From CAYJFG01 sp964369405 (GTDB lineage: Bacteria > Bacillota > Clostridia > Oscillospirales > Acutalibacteraceae): 21,036 bases of DNA. Shown here one piece after another: positions 1 through 7,520 of the stretch (position 1 is the stretch's first letter; every line of letters begins with the position of its first letter). Location: NCBI GenBank assembly GCA_964369405.1, contig CAYJGB010000031.1:1-21036 (forward strand). The letters are read 5' to 3'. A program made the translations under genes and the position numbers. Under the pieces are notes generated by a model. That model saw only the letters and a list, made by a program, of their open reading frames with translations, had not been told where the DNA came from and ran no database searches.

Positions 1-86
1 CCATATCCTTCTGCAGATACTTGCATTATACAAAGACTAAGTAACATAACTACTATCAACATACAAGCTGTTATTTTCTTTAACAT
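1..86 (-). CDS. Secreted protein, N-terminal fragment (runs off the window)
   Basis: Only the first 28 codons are inside the window. The peptide begins MLKKITACMLIVVMLLSLC and continues IMQVSAEGY. This is a classic signal peptide: two Lys near the start, a hydrophobic core of about 14 residues, and a signal peptidase I site after Val-Ser-Ala. The start is firm, because AAGGAGG (94-100) sits 7 nt upstream of the ATG and a consensus promoter lies further upstream. The mature protein is outside the window, so no function can be given. It follows a dockerin protease pseudogene on the same strand but has its own promoter, so it is probably not co-transcribed with it. Confidence 0.8.
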   Translation of the reverse strand, partial: MLKKITACMLIVVMLLSLCIMQVSAEGY

Positions 87-136
87 AATTATTCCTCCTT
101 TAAATTTAATTAACAAACAATAATTATTATAATTTC

Positions 137-152
137 ACATAACAAGTTATGT
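137..152. promoter_or_regulatory. Palindrome over the predicted transcription start (possible operator)
   Basis: A perfect inverted repeat, ACATAAC-AA-GTTATGT, has 7-bp arms and a 2-bp centre. It starts about 10 bp downstream of the -10 hexamer, so it covers the predicted start of transcription and the first bases of the leader. That is a typical place for a repressor to block a consensus promoter. No regulator for it is visible in the window, so the operator role is inferred from position and symmetry only. Confidence 0.45.
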
Positions 153-161
153 TATATTTTA

Positions 162-190
162 ATTATATAATATATATAAAAAATTGTCAA
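162..190 (-). promoter_or_regulatory. Consensus sigma-A promoter for the secreted-protein gene
   Basis: On the minus strand there is a perfect -35 TTGACA (185-190), a 17-bp spacer and a perfect -10 TATAAT (162-167). The start site should fall near 155, giving a leader of about 70 nt before the ATG at 86 with its AAGGAGG ribosome binding site. All six bases match in both hexamers with ideal spacing, so this should be a strong promoter unless repressed. Confidence 0.85.
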
Positions 191-204
191 TACCTTGATG
201 AAAT

Positions 205-2143
205 TTAAGAAATTGATACAACATCACTTATATCAACGACTCCATTGTTATTTACATCTTCTAAATAATTTTGAATCTTATTACATGATATAATTCTTGA
301 AAGTATTTGTTGTAGCGTAATAGAGTCAGCAATACTGATAGTACCATTCATATCTAAGTCACCTTTTTGATAATTTACTCTATCTAAGTACCAATATATA
401 TTATCATTTGTTCCACTTGAAAATAAAGTGGTAATTGAATTTTTTTGCAAATAAAGTGCTCCACTACTAAAAGAATATCCATTATTATAATCACTATTGT
501 AATATTGTGTCAATCCACTACTACTATTAGTAATCATAACAGGACCTCCAGCATTGATAATATATTTATCGGTTGTCGAATTTCCCACAACTAAATCTAT
601 ATTATTGTTTCCATTATCTTTATATAGCCACATATAACTACTATCTAATTGAGTGTTGCTACTGTTTTGCACTAAATTTACTGTATTGCTTGTTTCATTA
701 TATTTTAATAAACTATCATCTGTAAAGTTTCTTATCATATAGATTCCATCTGTATCCATATCTGTTACATACATATCATCAGTGCTCCAAGCTACTGCAT
801 AATCTACATTAATTTTTTCTGGTGGTTGTCTAAGTTCTATTGTGTAAAAACTACTATTATCACTTAAACTGAAATAACACATCTCTGTAGAACTATTTGC
901 AAGTGTAGAGCTTGCAAGTTGGCTATTAGAATTAGATACATATAAATCTATATTAGTCACTTCACCGATATTGATGTTGTGAGCAGCTGAAACTTGATTA
1001 TATATACTATCAAATTTATTGTCTTTTAACCAAGACACACTTACATTCATATATTCTGCACCGTAAGCTGGTTGAAAAATGTTGATTTTAGAGTCTCTTT
1101 CTTGCAATGTTCCTAATGAATATGTACCTTGTATAACAATGCAAACCATAGTCCATAAATCCGCAATACCTGCACCTTGTCTTTCTGTAATTCCATCTGT
1201 CATATATTCTTGTGGTTCATTAACTGGAGATGGTAATACTTTTCTATGACTTGATGCAATTACAACTGATTTAATTAATTCTTGGTGAATGGCTAGTGAT
1301 GGTTTAAGTTCAATTAATTGCGCTATCATAGCTGTTAACACTGGTGCAGAAGAACTTGTTGCTCCTCCTCCAATATTATTCGGTAAAATTACATCGGGTT
1401 TTTTTACACCGTTTGTATTAATATAGCTACCACCGTTCTTATCATCAGGATATAAACTACCTCTCATAACATCATTACTATTATTAACATCATTATTATT
1501 ATCAAAAGGTATACTTACATATGATTGTATGCTAAATTCTTCATATCCACTTGATAAGAGAATTTTCTCTGTTCCTATTCGTGAATCAATGTGATAAAAA
1601 TCGCTATCAACTATTCCAACTAGTTTGTAATTATTTACGATTTCATAATTTTTATCATTATCACTTACGGAAATTGATATACGCTTACCTAATAGATTAT
1701 TTTGATTTTCATATAGTCCTCCATATTTTTTTAGAATGTATAATCAACACGGTTTAGGCTGTGACTAATCATATGGAATATAACATTTTTTAAATCTTGA
1801 GAAACATATCCAGTAATTCGTGCTTCGAGACTACTTTTTATAGCCCTATCATACATATCAACTTTTAAACTGTTTTCTCTTGAATTTCAAGTATACTGTC
1901 CAGTCCCGTTTATATAAGTACCAAAATATTTTATATTTGAAGACCTAAATTCTCCAGTTGATGAATATTTAAAGCTTGGGTAAATATTAAAATAGGAAGC
2001 TGAATTTGGGTGTGGTTTTGTAAGAACATATTTATCTCCCGAACTTACATTACTGCTAGTATTACATTTCATTAAATCAGCAGTAGCTATTAATGATGAA
2101 AAAGTTAGTGCTGAAATTCTAGAAATTTTTTGTTTTTAATCAT
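205..2143 (-). pseudogene. Secreted subtilisin-type (S8) protease with C-terminal dockerin, broken
   Basis: The 3' part is one long open frame. It shows KPDVILP, then GGGATSSSAP, which aligns with the S8 serine motif GTSxAAP (the Gly before Thr is Ala here), then ERQGAG. A beta-sandwich of the type that follows the catalytic domain comes next (VSWLKDNKF, IDLYVSNSNSQLASST). After that is a weakly ricin-B-like stretch (DGIYMIRN) and a type I dockerin with two Ca-binding repeats (GDLDMNGTISIADS and EDVNNNGVVDISD). The 5' part is damaged. The start MIKNKK is one frame off the signal-peptide-like KISRISALTFSSLIATAD (A-run at 2126-2131). There is an in-frame TGA at 1887-1889, and a second frameshift lies near 1738-1748. 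No Asp or His motif of S8 was found, and the space before KPD is too short for a full catalytic domain, so an internal deletion is likely. The N-terminal third is not recognised. Confidence 0.75.
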
Positions 2144-2181
2144 TGACAATCTTCTAAAATTTATAATATAATACTGTTGAA

Positions 2182-2210
2182 ATTTTATCATAATTGGTTA
2201 TATTTGTAAA
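2182..2210 (-). promoter_or_regulatory. Promoter of the S8-dockerin pseudogene
   Basis: On the minus strand, TTTACA (2205-2210) and TAAAAT (2182-2187) are separated by 17 bp, each one base off consensus. Transcription would begin near 2175, about 32 nt before the ATG at 2143. The ribosome binding site there is weak (AGAAG). The promoter looks intact although the gene behind it is broken. Confidence 0.6.
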
Positions 2211-2675
2211 TATAAGCTATATTATATATTAGTGAATATAATTATTTCGTGCATAAACAAGTAATTGTCATTTACATTTTATAAATTTGTTGTTAGAAAA
2301 GAATAATTATAAATATAAAATTAATTATGTAAAAAAATAAAAGCTGTTAAATTATTAGAATCACAAAAAGATAAGTTTTCTATCAACACAAAGATGAAAT
2401 TTTTAAAATTAAGAATAATGCTCTAAGATGATAAAAGTCAAAAAGAAAGCAATTTTTGAAAACTCGCAAATTTACACGAGTTTCGAGAGTTTAACTGCTC
2501 ATAGGGTAAACTTAGCACTCAGCTGTATTAAAGCCGAAATACGGCGATATTTTTCATTTAAACGACACGTACGAACATATGTTCCTTTCTTACTCTTCAA
2601 CAATCTATAAATCCACAACATATTCTAATTAATTCTATTAAATAATAATGATTAATATCTGTTAATGGCAAAATG
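2211..2675. other. AT-rich intergenic stretch with no convincing gene
   Basis: No credible coding region was found here. A 60-codon open frame on the plus strand (2428-2610) has no good ribosome binding site, resembles nothing I recognise, and overlaps a LexA-like operator, so it is not called. A small inverted repeat, AAACTCG (2460-2466) with CGAGTTT (2477-2483), is present without an adjacent T-run. The stretch next to the IS110 relic may be older sequence left after element insertion. Confidence 0.5.
2572..2585. promoter_or_regulatory. LexA (SOS) box
   Basis: The sequence CGAACATATGTTCC fits every position of the Bacillus/Clostridia LexA operator consensus CGAACRNRYGTTYC, with a perfect 12-bp palindrome GAACATATGTTC inside. 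On the minus strand it overlaps a weak promoter-like pair, TTGTTG and TATGTT, 18 bp apart. No intact gene follows on either side. The only downstream open frame on the minus strand is a nine-codon MKNIAVFRL. The target gene may have been lost or displaced by the nearby IS elements. Confidence 0.5.
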
Positions 2676-2748
2676 AAAAAACATCAAAAAACCGTCGCCC
2701 TTCACAAACAGCAAAGAAATGCTGGCTGAGTGATAGTGAGGGTGACGG
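2676..2748 (-). terminator. Rho-independent terminator at the IS110 tail
   Basis: On the minus strand, CCGTC (2744-2748) pairs with GACGG (2692-2696), with further pairing inside (CCCT/AGGG, CAC/GTG, CAGCA/TGCTG). Six T residues follow at once (2686-2691) and six more at 2676-2681. On the plus strand no T-run follows, so the direction is clear. Confidence 0.7.
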
Positions 2749-2863
2749 AGAGAATAGCAAAGCGAACCTAACACACCCTCGAAAAAAAGTATAGCATTTC
2801 ATTGCTTCGGTTTGTAAAGGGAACGCTACGCCGACTAGTAGGTATAAAATTGTTAGCACGGGT
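2676..2863 (-). ncRNA. Structured tail of the IS110 element, candidate bridge (seek) RNA
   Basis: The 190 nt after the recombinase stop have no coding logic but strong folding potential on the minus strand. A small hairpin (AGCA-ATGAAA-TGCT) lies near 2790-2803. The 3' end folds as CCGTC/GACGG, CCCT/AGGG and CAC/GTG around an inner CAGCA/TGCTG hairpin, and is followed by two T6 runs. IS1111-type members of the IS110 family encode their target-choosing RNA downstream of the recombinase gene, which is the arrangement here. Identity as a bridge RNA is inference. Guide loops cannot be assigned without the intact element and its ends. Confidence 0.4.
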
Positions 2864-3100
2864 TCAAGAAAGAATAGATGGATTGTAAGATTGACTTGTT
2901 GTATCAAGATGATAAAGTACTCTTACTAATTTTTTAGCAACGTGAGACAGAGCCACATAATAATGTTTGCCTTCAGAACGTTTTTTTGCAAGAAAAGTGT
3001 TAAATGTAGGCTCCCAATTACAAACATAAGCAGCTCCATTAAGCAATGCCCAACGAAGATATCTCGAGCCACGTTTTTCCATCTTTGCGCGAGAGACTAA
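2864..3100 (-). pseudogene. IS110-family recombinase, C-terminal fragment
   Basis: The fragment reads AKMEKRGSRYLRWALLNGAA, then an Asn-Trp-Glu-Pro-Thr-Phe-Asn stretch, then KKRSEGKHYYVALSHVAKKL. These are the hallmark C-terminal motifs of IS110/IS1111 (Transposase_20) recombinases: KRGS-x-x-LRWAL with its conserved Ser, and the KR-x-EGK-(H)-x-VAL-x-HVA-(R/K)-KL block. The usual protein is about 320-420 residues with an N-terminal RuvC-like DEDD domain. That domain is absent, so the enzyme cannot be active. Translation from the internal Met at 3082 would give only 72 residues. The fragment ends with TGA at 2864-2866. Confidence 0.85.
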
Positions 3101-3108
3101 CTATTAAA

Positions 3109-3386
3109 ATGCCAAAATATTATACAGTTGAATTAAACAAAAGATAGTTGAAATAAAAAGCAGTGGAAGAAAAACAGTAGATTTAACAAGAGAATATGGA
3201 GTGTCCAAAACAACAATTACTGCATGGGAAAAGCAATTTAAAAATAGTGGACAATTTGGAGTATTAGCTAATCTTAAAGATAATGATTTAGAGTTAAGAC
3301 GCTTAAAAAAAGAAAACAAACAATTAAAAATGGAGAATGATATTTTAAAGCAAGCAGCCTTAATCTTCGCCAAAGAATCGAAGTAA
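3109..3386 (+). pseudogene. IS3-family orfA (helix-turn-helix protein), frameshifted
   Basis: The start MPKYYTVELNK runs into TAG at 3145-3147. One frame over it continues IVEIKSSGRKTVDLTREYGV and SKTTITAWEKQF, so one base has been lost near 3142. Reassembled, the product is about 92 residues. It has the IS3 OrfA helix-turn-helix (LTREYGVSKTTITAW), which binds the element ends, then a leucine-zipper-like coil (LRRLKKENKQLKMENDILKQ) used for multimerisation. It ends in KESK and TAA at 3384-3386, upstream of orfB in the -1 frame. The usual A6G slippery run for programmed frameshifting was not seen at the overlap. Confidence 0.8.
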
Positions 3387-4111
3387 TTAAGGCTAATCGA
3401 AAAAAATATAGTATAACAGCAATGTGTAAGTTTTTAAAAGTTACTCGAAATATGATTTATTACAAGTACAAAGAAGATAAAGTTGATAGTGTACTTGAGA
3501 ATTTAGTGATAACAGAGTTTATAAAAAGCAGAAAAAATTATGGAGCTCGTAAACTTAAAAAAGTTTTAGTGAAACATGGCTATTATGTTTTGAGAAAAAC
3601 TATATCAAAAATCATGAAAAAGTATGATTTAGCATCAAATTACATTACAGCCACTAAGAAAAACAAGAAAACACTTAAAGTTAATAATGATGAAACACCG
3701 AATAATCTTAATAGAGAGTTTTCTGGCAAATCAACATTTGAAGTTGTTGTAAGTGATTTAACATACACAGTAATTTTCTCTGAAAAAAGTGATTTAAGAA
3801 AAATTAAATTTTTTCATACAGATAGAAGTTCTGAATTAAAAAATGAAGTGATAGAAAACATTTTGTAAGCTTTTAATATAGACAGAAGCTTATCAGATAA
3901 AGGGACACCTGTGGATAATTTTGTGGCAGAATCCACATATAATATAGTTAAACGTGAATTTGCAAATCGTGAATTTGATAGTTTGCATCAGCTTGAAGTA
4001 TTATGGTTTGATTATGTTAATTGGTATAATAACGTCCGAATTCACGGTAGTTTGAATTATCTAACACCAGTAGAATTTAAATTAAAAGGCATTAAAATAG
4101 AAAAGCTGTAA
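3387..4111 (+). pseudogene. IS3-family orfB (DDE transposase), deleted and interrupted
   Basis: The frame gives IEVIKANRKKYSITAMCKFL, then an HTH_21-type region (NYGARKLKKVLVKHGY), then rve-type integrase core pieces. The three DDE regions can be recognised: VVVSDLTY (first Asp), FFHTDRSSE (second Asp, with Ser where Gly is usual) and DNFVAESTYNIVKREF (Glu). The C-terminal DYVNWYNNVRIHGSLNYLTP is typical. Only about 20 residues separate the first two Asp, against roughly 60 in intact enzymes, so about 40 codons are missing. A TAA at 3866-3868 then splits the frame. The second part (3911-4111) is in the same frame as the first, so this is a point nonsense change and not a frameshift. Confidence 0.85.
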
Positions 4112-4120
4112 TTTGTACTA

Positions 4121-4145
4121 AAATGGGTATACATATCCATTTTTC
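4121..4145 (+). terminator. Terminator after IS3 orfB
   Basis: An inverted repeat, AAATGGGTAT (4121-4130) and ATATCCATTT (4133-4142), with one G-T pair is followed by T-rich sequence. It lies 10 bp after the orfB stop codon and reads in the plus direction. Confidence 0.5.
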
Positions 4146-4233
4146 TTTTGCAAAATGGTTAACTGTTTTATAGCAATTCGTTATATTAACTATTATTTAA
4201 TAAATTAATTTTTTATTGAAATTAAAAAAATAT

Positions 4234-4283
4234 TTAGTCCTCCTGCAGTATATTAATTATACAACAGAAGGACTAATTTTTTT
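4234..4283. terminator. Bidirectional terminator between the IS3 relic and the sugar operon
   Basis: TTAGTCCT (4234-4241) pairs with AGGACTAA (4269-4276). Inside, CTG/CAG and GTAT/ATAC give further pairing. On the plus strand seven T follow (4277-4283). On the minus strand the hairpin is followed, after ATA, by seven T (complement of 4225-4231). It therefore ends the phosphorylase operon from the right, whose last stop codon is at 4305, and also blocks read-through from the IS3 relic on the left. Confidence 0.85.
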
Positions 4284-4304
4284 ATTTTTTACACAGACAT
4301 ATTT

Positions 4305-7300
4305 CTATAATATGTAAAGTTTTACACTCGTAATATCACTATTTTTTTCAAATATTTTCTTGCTATCTTCTACACTTATTTCATGTTTTTGTGATGTTTT
4401 AATGCTACCATCACTAAACTCTAAAACCATCTTGTTTTCTGTAGATTTAATATAACTTATAGGTATTGAGCAAATAGTGAAATTTATTGTGCCATTTTCG
4501 TTAAACTCATCTTCTCTAATGAACGTACCATCAAATAAAATTTGTCCATTTTTTACTATTACTCCAAGCTCACCTCTACGCATTAAAACAGATTCTTTAA
4601 CTTGTCCAGTCATTCCTGGTTGCTCGCTTTTACCATTAAAAGAAGTATGTGAGTATGGTTCTATAGGAATTGTACCACATTCTTTTGGTGATTTTCTGTA
4701 AATAAATCCTTGTAAAAGTTCGTTATAAAGTTCGTATATATTTGTGATATCATTGCCTTTTTCTTTTTCTCTTTGAACTGTTTCTAATATTGCTAATAAA
4801 AATTTTGCATTTTGATGCCAATATACACAGCCAATACCCTCAAACTTGTACATCACTTCACTTCTACCGTTAAACTTATTATGTGAGAATTGTCTTTCAA
4901 ATTCATCAATTAAACACTTACATATATCACTTGATATATTCTTCTCTTCTAGTTTTTCTGTTAATACTTTTTGAGTTATAATATCGCTATCAAAATGTAG
5001 TGAACCGTTTATATCACGATTTACAATCCCTGTAATTGGCTCTATGTCTAGCGAGAATTTGTTTTTATCATAAAACTTTTTCGTCATTTTAATTGGGTAT
5101 AAAGTGTGGCACTTTAATTTTTCGCTGTATAGTTCATCTTTCATACTCTCAACTAAATTACACACCTCAACAGCACTTAAAAGTCCGCTGCCGATAATTG
5201 ACGATTGACCCTCTAGCATCATTTTCATAGGAGAAACGCTAAAGTCATCATTTAAAAGATTATAACTTGAATAAGTAGTAGTCTTATTTTCTAAAATTGT
5301 GTAATTTACAGCATTTTTTGCACTCTTAATTAGATTTTGAATAACCTGATTATTAACTAAAACTTTATTACTCATTCCATTTTTATAATAGTTATTGCGG
5401 TACTGACTAAATGAATATCCCATAATATCTAGAAGAACTTTTTCATTACCCTTATAATTATTATCATACTTTTCTAAAGTAGATTTTATATCTAAAAGCC
5501 ATTTATAAACATTTTCACTTATATAAAATTCATCTGATTCCGTTGAAAAATTATTTTTCAAGAAATCTAAATAAGCACTTAAATGATATACTGTAACCAT
5601 AGATAAACCTATTCCAACAATTGAGTTGTTTGCATCATTCCACTCTGGACGTTGAGTATTCATCCAAATGCCTCCACCTACTAACAGGTTAGATAATTTT
5701 GATAGAAGTACAACGAGTAGTTTTTCAGCAAGTGTAACTGTTAGAACTTCCTCATTTTTTAAGACAAGTCTTGCATCGCTACCAAAGGTCTTTTCTAGTT
5801 CCTCAATTTGACAGTCTTTTTCTACGTCAAAGTAAATTGTGTTTTTACTATCTTTTAAAATGCTGTCATAATCAGCAATAACATAAGGTACGTTTGCATA
5901 ACTAAAATTATCGAAATTAAGCATTTGTTTAATTCTATTAGGGAAATGTTTGTTAAGCCCTTCTAATATTCTTAATAGATATATTACTTGATGGTCACCC
6001 CAATAACCTAATCCACCAAATGGATTTTCTGGTTCTGGTTTTTCCCAGTCTATCCCCTTTTTGTTTATTCTATATGGATTGTATCCATCAAATGTAGATG
6101 CATTTACAAATTTTGTAACCATGTTCTCAAAGTAACATGGATATGAATATCCTAGTGCTTCCCAGTTTTGGAATATATCTCTCCAGTTACCCTCATAATT
6201 TATTACTTTTTCGCCGTTTTCGCCCTTGATTTCGATATTAAATTTATTCCATGGTCTTGATGGGTCACCATGTCGCCTTGAAAAAGTTAGAGGCATATAT
6301 TCAAGTGCTAATCTATAAATTGTTTTATCTTCTTTTGCTGTTTCTTTAAGTTCAATAATAGTTTTACAATTTACAATTTTTGAAAGTACATTGCTATTTT
6401 CTAATGCTTTTTTGTTTCTAATTTCTACAAATTTAATAAAATCATTATAATCAAAGTTGTACCCTTCACTAAAAACACCACCTCTCATACAGTTATAAAG
6501 CGTATTTAGATAGTGAGTTGCACAAGCTACTTTGTCGTTTGTATCTTGTATTCCATCTGCTTTTCTAACAATTTCTATAATATCGTTTGTACCCTTTTCA
6601 ATATCTGAAAAAACTTCTTTAAAATCACCAATTTCAACATACTTATATAGGGTTTCTAAATCACAGTGGTTATATCCATTATCAAGAACAAAAGAATACT
6701 TAATCTCCTCATCTTGACCAAACTCTTTTGAATAAGTGATATAGTAAGCTGATTTAGTGCCGTAGCTATCACGGTTTAGGTCCTCTAAATTTTCGTCTGC
6801 AAAAGCTTTAATAGCATCTGGAGTAAGATACACATCTTTGCAATTTAGAGTGTTATACGCAACGTTGCATTTTAACATTTCTTGTGCGTTTGGTGTGTCA
6901 TTAATATGTGCAGTAAGCGAGTATAACGCAAGGTTATCCCCTACAAGTTCTGCTGCCTTATATGCATCTGCAAGTGTTGAAGAGTTTGCTTGTAAGCTAT
7001 CATTAACACCATAAGGCATAATATTATTTAGCCCATCTATCACTTCTACTTTAACTTTACTACCTTGGTTCTTTATTAAAGAACTTTTTATAAATCCATA
7101 TTTTTCGCTACTTTCATACTTATATGAATATGTCAATTCTAAATCGTGATTTATCTCTTCAAAAATAACGCTATTAGCATAACAAGATTTATAAATATTA
7201 CGTGTAACATTGTAATTAAGTGTTAAACTTTGTTGAAATGGTTGCCACAGCTTATCTTCAACTCTTATAACAGTTTTTGAACCTGTTTCGTAGTCAACTG

Positions 7301-7502
7301 CAAGTTTATCGTCAGTAACATATGGAAACATATTTCCACTTGAATTTTTTCTTCCTGCTGTAACTCCACCATTTGATGATACAAATATCCATATATCATT
7401 TGAAGATGGAACTACTATAAAAAACGGTTTAAGATTATCATAATTTTCAATCTTATAATACTCTACGCCATTAATAGTGACAAAATTATCTGTATTGCTC
7501 AT
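4305..7502 (-). CDS. GH94-like glycoside phosphorylase, probably 1,2-beta-oligoglucan phosphorylase
   Basis: This is a cytoplasmic 1065-residue protein without a signal peptide. Members of this clade cleave a beta-linked glucan with inorganic phosphate, releasing alpha-glucose 1-phosphate. Visible features are GGVTAGRKNSSGN near residue 45, NWRDIFQNWEALGYSYP near 439-455, GGLGYWGDHQVIYLL near 496-510, and WMNTQRPEWNDANN at 613-626. Asp623 in WNDANN is the expected general acid of GH94-type phosphorylases. The length (about 1070-1100) fits the long sophorooligosaccharide phosphorylases of Listeria and Lachnoclostridium better than ordinary cellobiose phosphorylases (about 800). Neighbouring GH3 and ABC genes support this. 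GH149 or GH161 beta-1,3-glucan phosphorylases of similar length are the main alternative. It is the last gene of the operon, 18 nt after the GH3 gene, with the ribosome binding site AGAAAGGA 7 nt before ATG. Confidence 0.7.
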   Translation of the reverse strand: MSNTDNFVTINGVEYYKIENYDNLKPFFIVVPSSNDIWIFVSSNGGVTAGRKNSSGNMFPYVTDDKLAVDYETGSKTVIRVEDKLWQPFQQSLTLNYNVTRNIYKSCYANSVIFEEINHDLELTYSYKYESSEKYGFIKSSLIKNQGSKVKVEVIDGLNNIMPYGVNDSLQANSSTLADAYKAAELVGDNLALYSLTAHINDTPNAQEMLKCNVAYNTLNCKDVYLTPDAIKAFADENLEDLNRDSYGTKSAYYITYSKEFGQDEEIKYSFVLDNGYNHCDLETLYKYVEIGDFKEVFSDIEKGTNDIIEIVRKADGIQDTNDKVACATHYLNTLYNCMRGGVFSEGYNFDYNDFIKFVEIRNKKALENSNVLSKIVNCKTIIELKETAKEDKTIYRLALEYMPLTFSRRHGDPSRPWNKFNIEIKGENGEKVINYEGNWRDIFQNWEALGYSYPCYFENMVTKFVNASTFDGYNPYRINKKGIDWEKPEPENPFGGLGYWGDHQVIYLLRILEGLNKHFPNRIKQMLNFDNFSYANVPYVIADYDSILKDSKNTIYFDVEKDCQIEELEKTFGSDARLVLKNEEVLTVTLAEKLLVVLLSKLSNLLVGGGIWMNTQRPEWNDANNSIVGIGLSMVTVYHLSAYLDFLKNNFSTESDEFYISENVYKWLLDIKSTLEKYDNNYKGNEKVLLDIMGYSFSQYRNNYYKNGMSNKVLVNNQVIQNLIKSAKNAVNYTILENKTTTYSSYNLLNDDFSVSPMKMMLEGQSSIIGSGLLSAVEVCNLVESMKDELYSEKLKCHTLYPIKMTKKFYDKNKFSLDIEPITGIVNRDINGSLHFDSDIITQKVLTEKLEEKNISSDICKCLIDEFERQFSHNKFNGRSEVMYKFEGIGCVYWHQNAKFLLAILETVQREKEKGNDITNIYELYNELLQGFIYRKSPKECGTIPIEPYSHTSFNGKSEQPGMTGQVKESVLMRRGELGVIVKNGQILFDGTFIREDEFNENGTINFTICSIPISYIKSTENKMVLEFSDGSIKTSQKHEISVEDSKKIFEKNSDITSVKLYIL

Positions 7503-7520
7503 ATTGTTGTCCTTTCTATT

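Larger units (their letters stand above)
2676..3100 (-). mobile_element. IS110-family element, 3' remnant
   Basis: This block is visibly less AT-rich than its surroundings. It holds the C-terminal 72 or so codons of an IS110/IS1111-type recombinase, followed on the same strand by about 190 nt of structured noncoding DNA ending in a terminator. The 5' part of the recombinase gene is missing. The reading frame stops at a TAG at 3101-3103, and an IS3 orfA start codon lies at 3109, so the junction of the two elements falls within about 20 bp. The outer boundary near 2676 is an estimate. Confidence 0.7.
3104..4145 (+). mobile_element. IS3-family insertion sequence, inactivated
   Basis: A degenerate IS3-family element (IS150-like layout) has orfA and then orfB in the -1 frame. 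It is dead by three independent lesions: a frameshift in orfA near 3142, an internal deletion in orfB near 3775-3800, and a TAA in orfB at 3866-3868. Terminal inverted repeats were not found. Only about 5-10 bp separate orfA from IS110 sequence on the left, so the left end has probably been lost. The right limit is set at the hairpin terminator. It is the only plus-strand gene content in the window. Confidence 0.8.

Noticed and set aside
2460..2483. AAACTCG/CGAGTTT inverted repeat as a terminator
   Set aside because: The stem is short, the loop is 10 nt and no T-run follows directly on either strand.
2428..2610. 60-codon plus-strand open frame
   Set aside because: It has no good ribosome binding site and no recognisable motif, and it runs through the LexA-like palindrome. 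Probably chance.
2662..2907. 81-codon minus-strand open frame across the IS110 tail
   Set aside because: It is low-complexity Phe/Ser/Leu-rich, overlaps the recombinase stop in another frame and crosses a clear terminator hairpin. Not coding.
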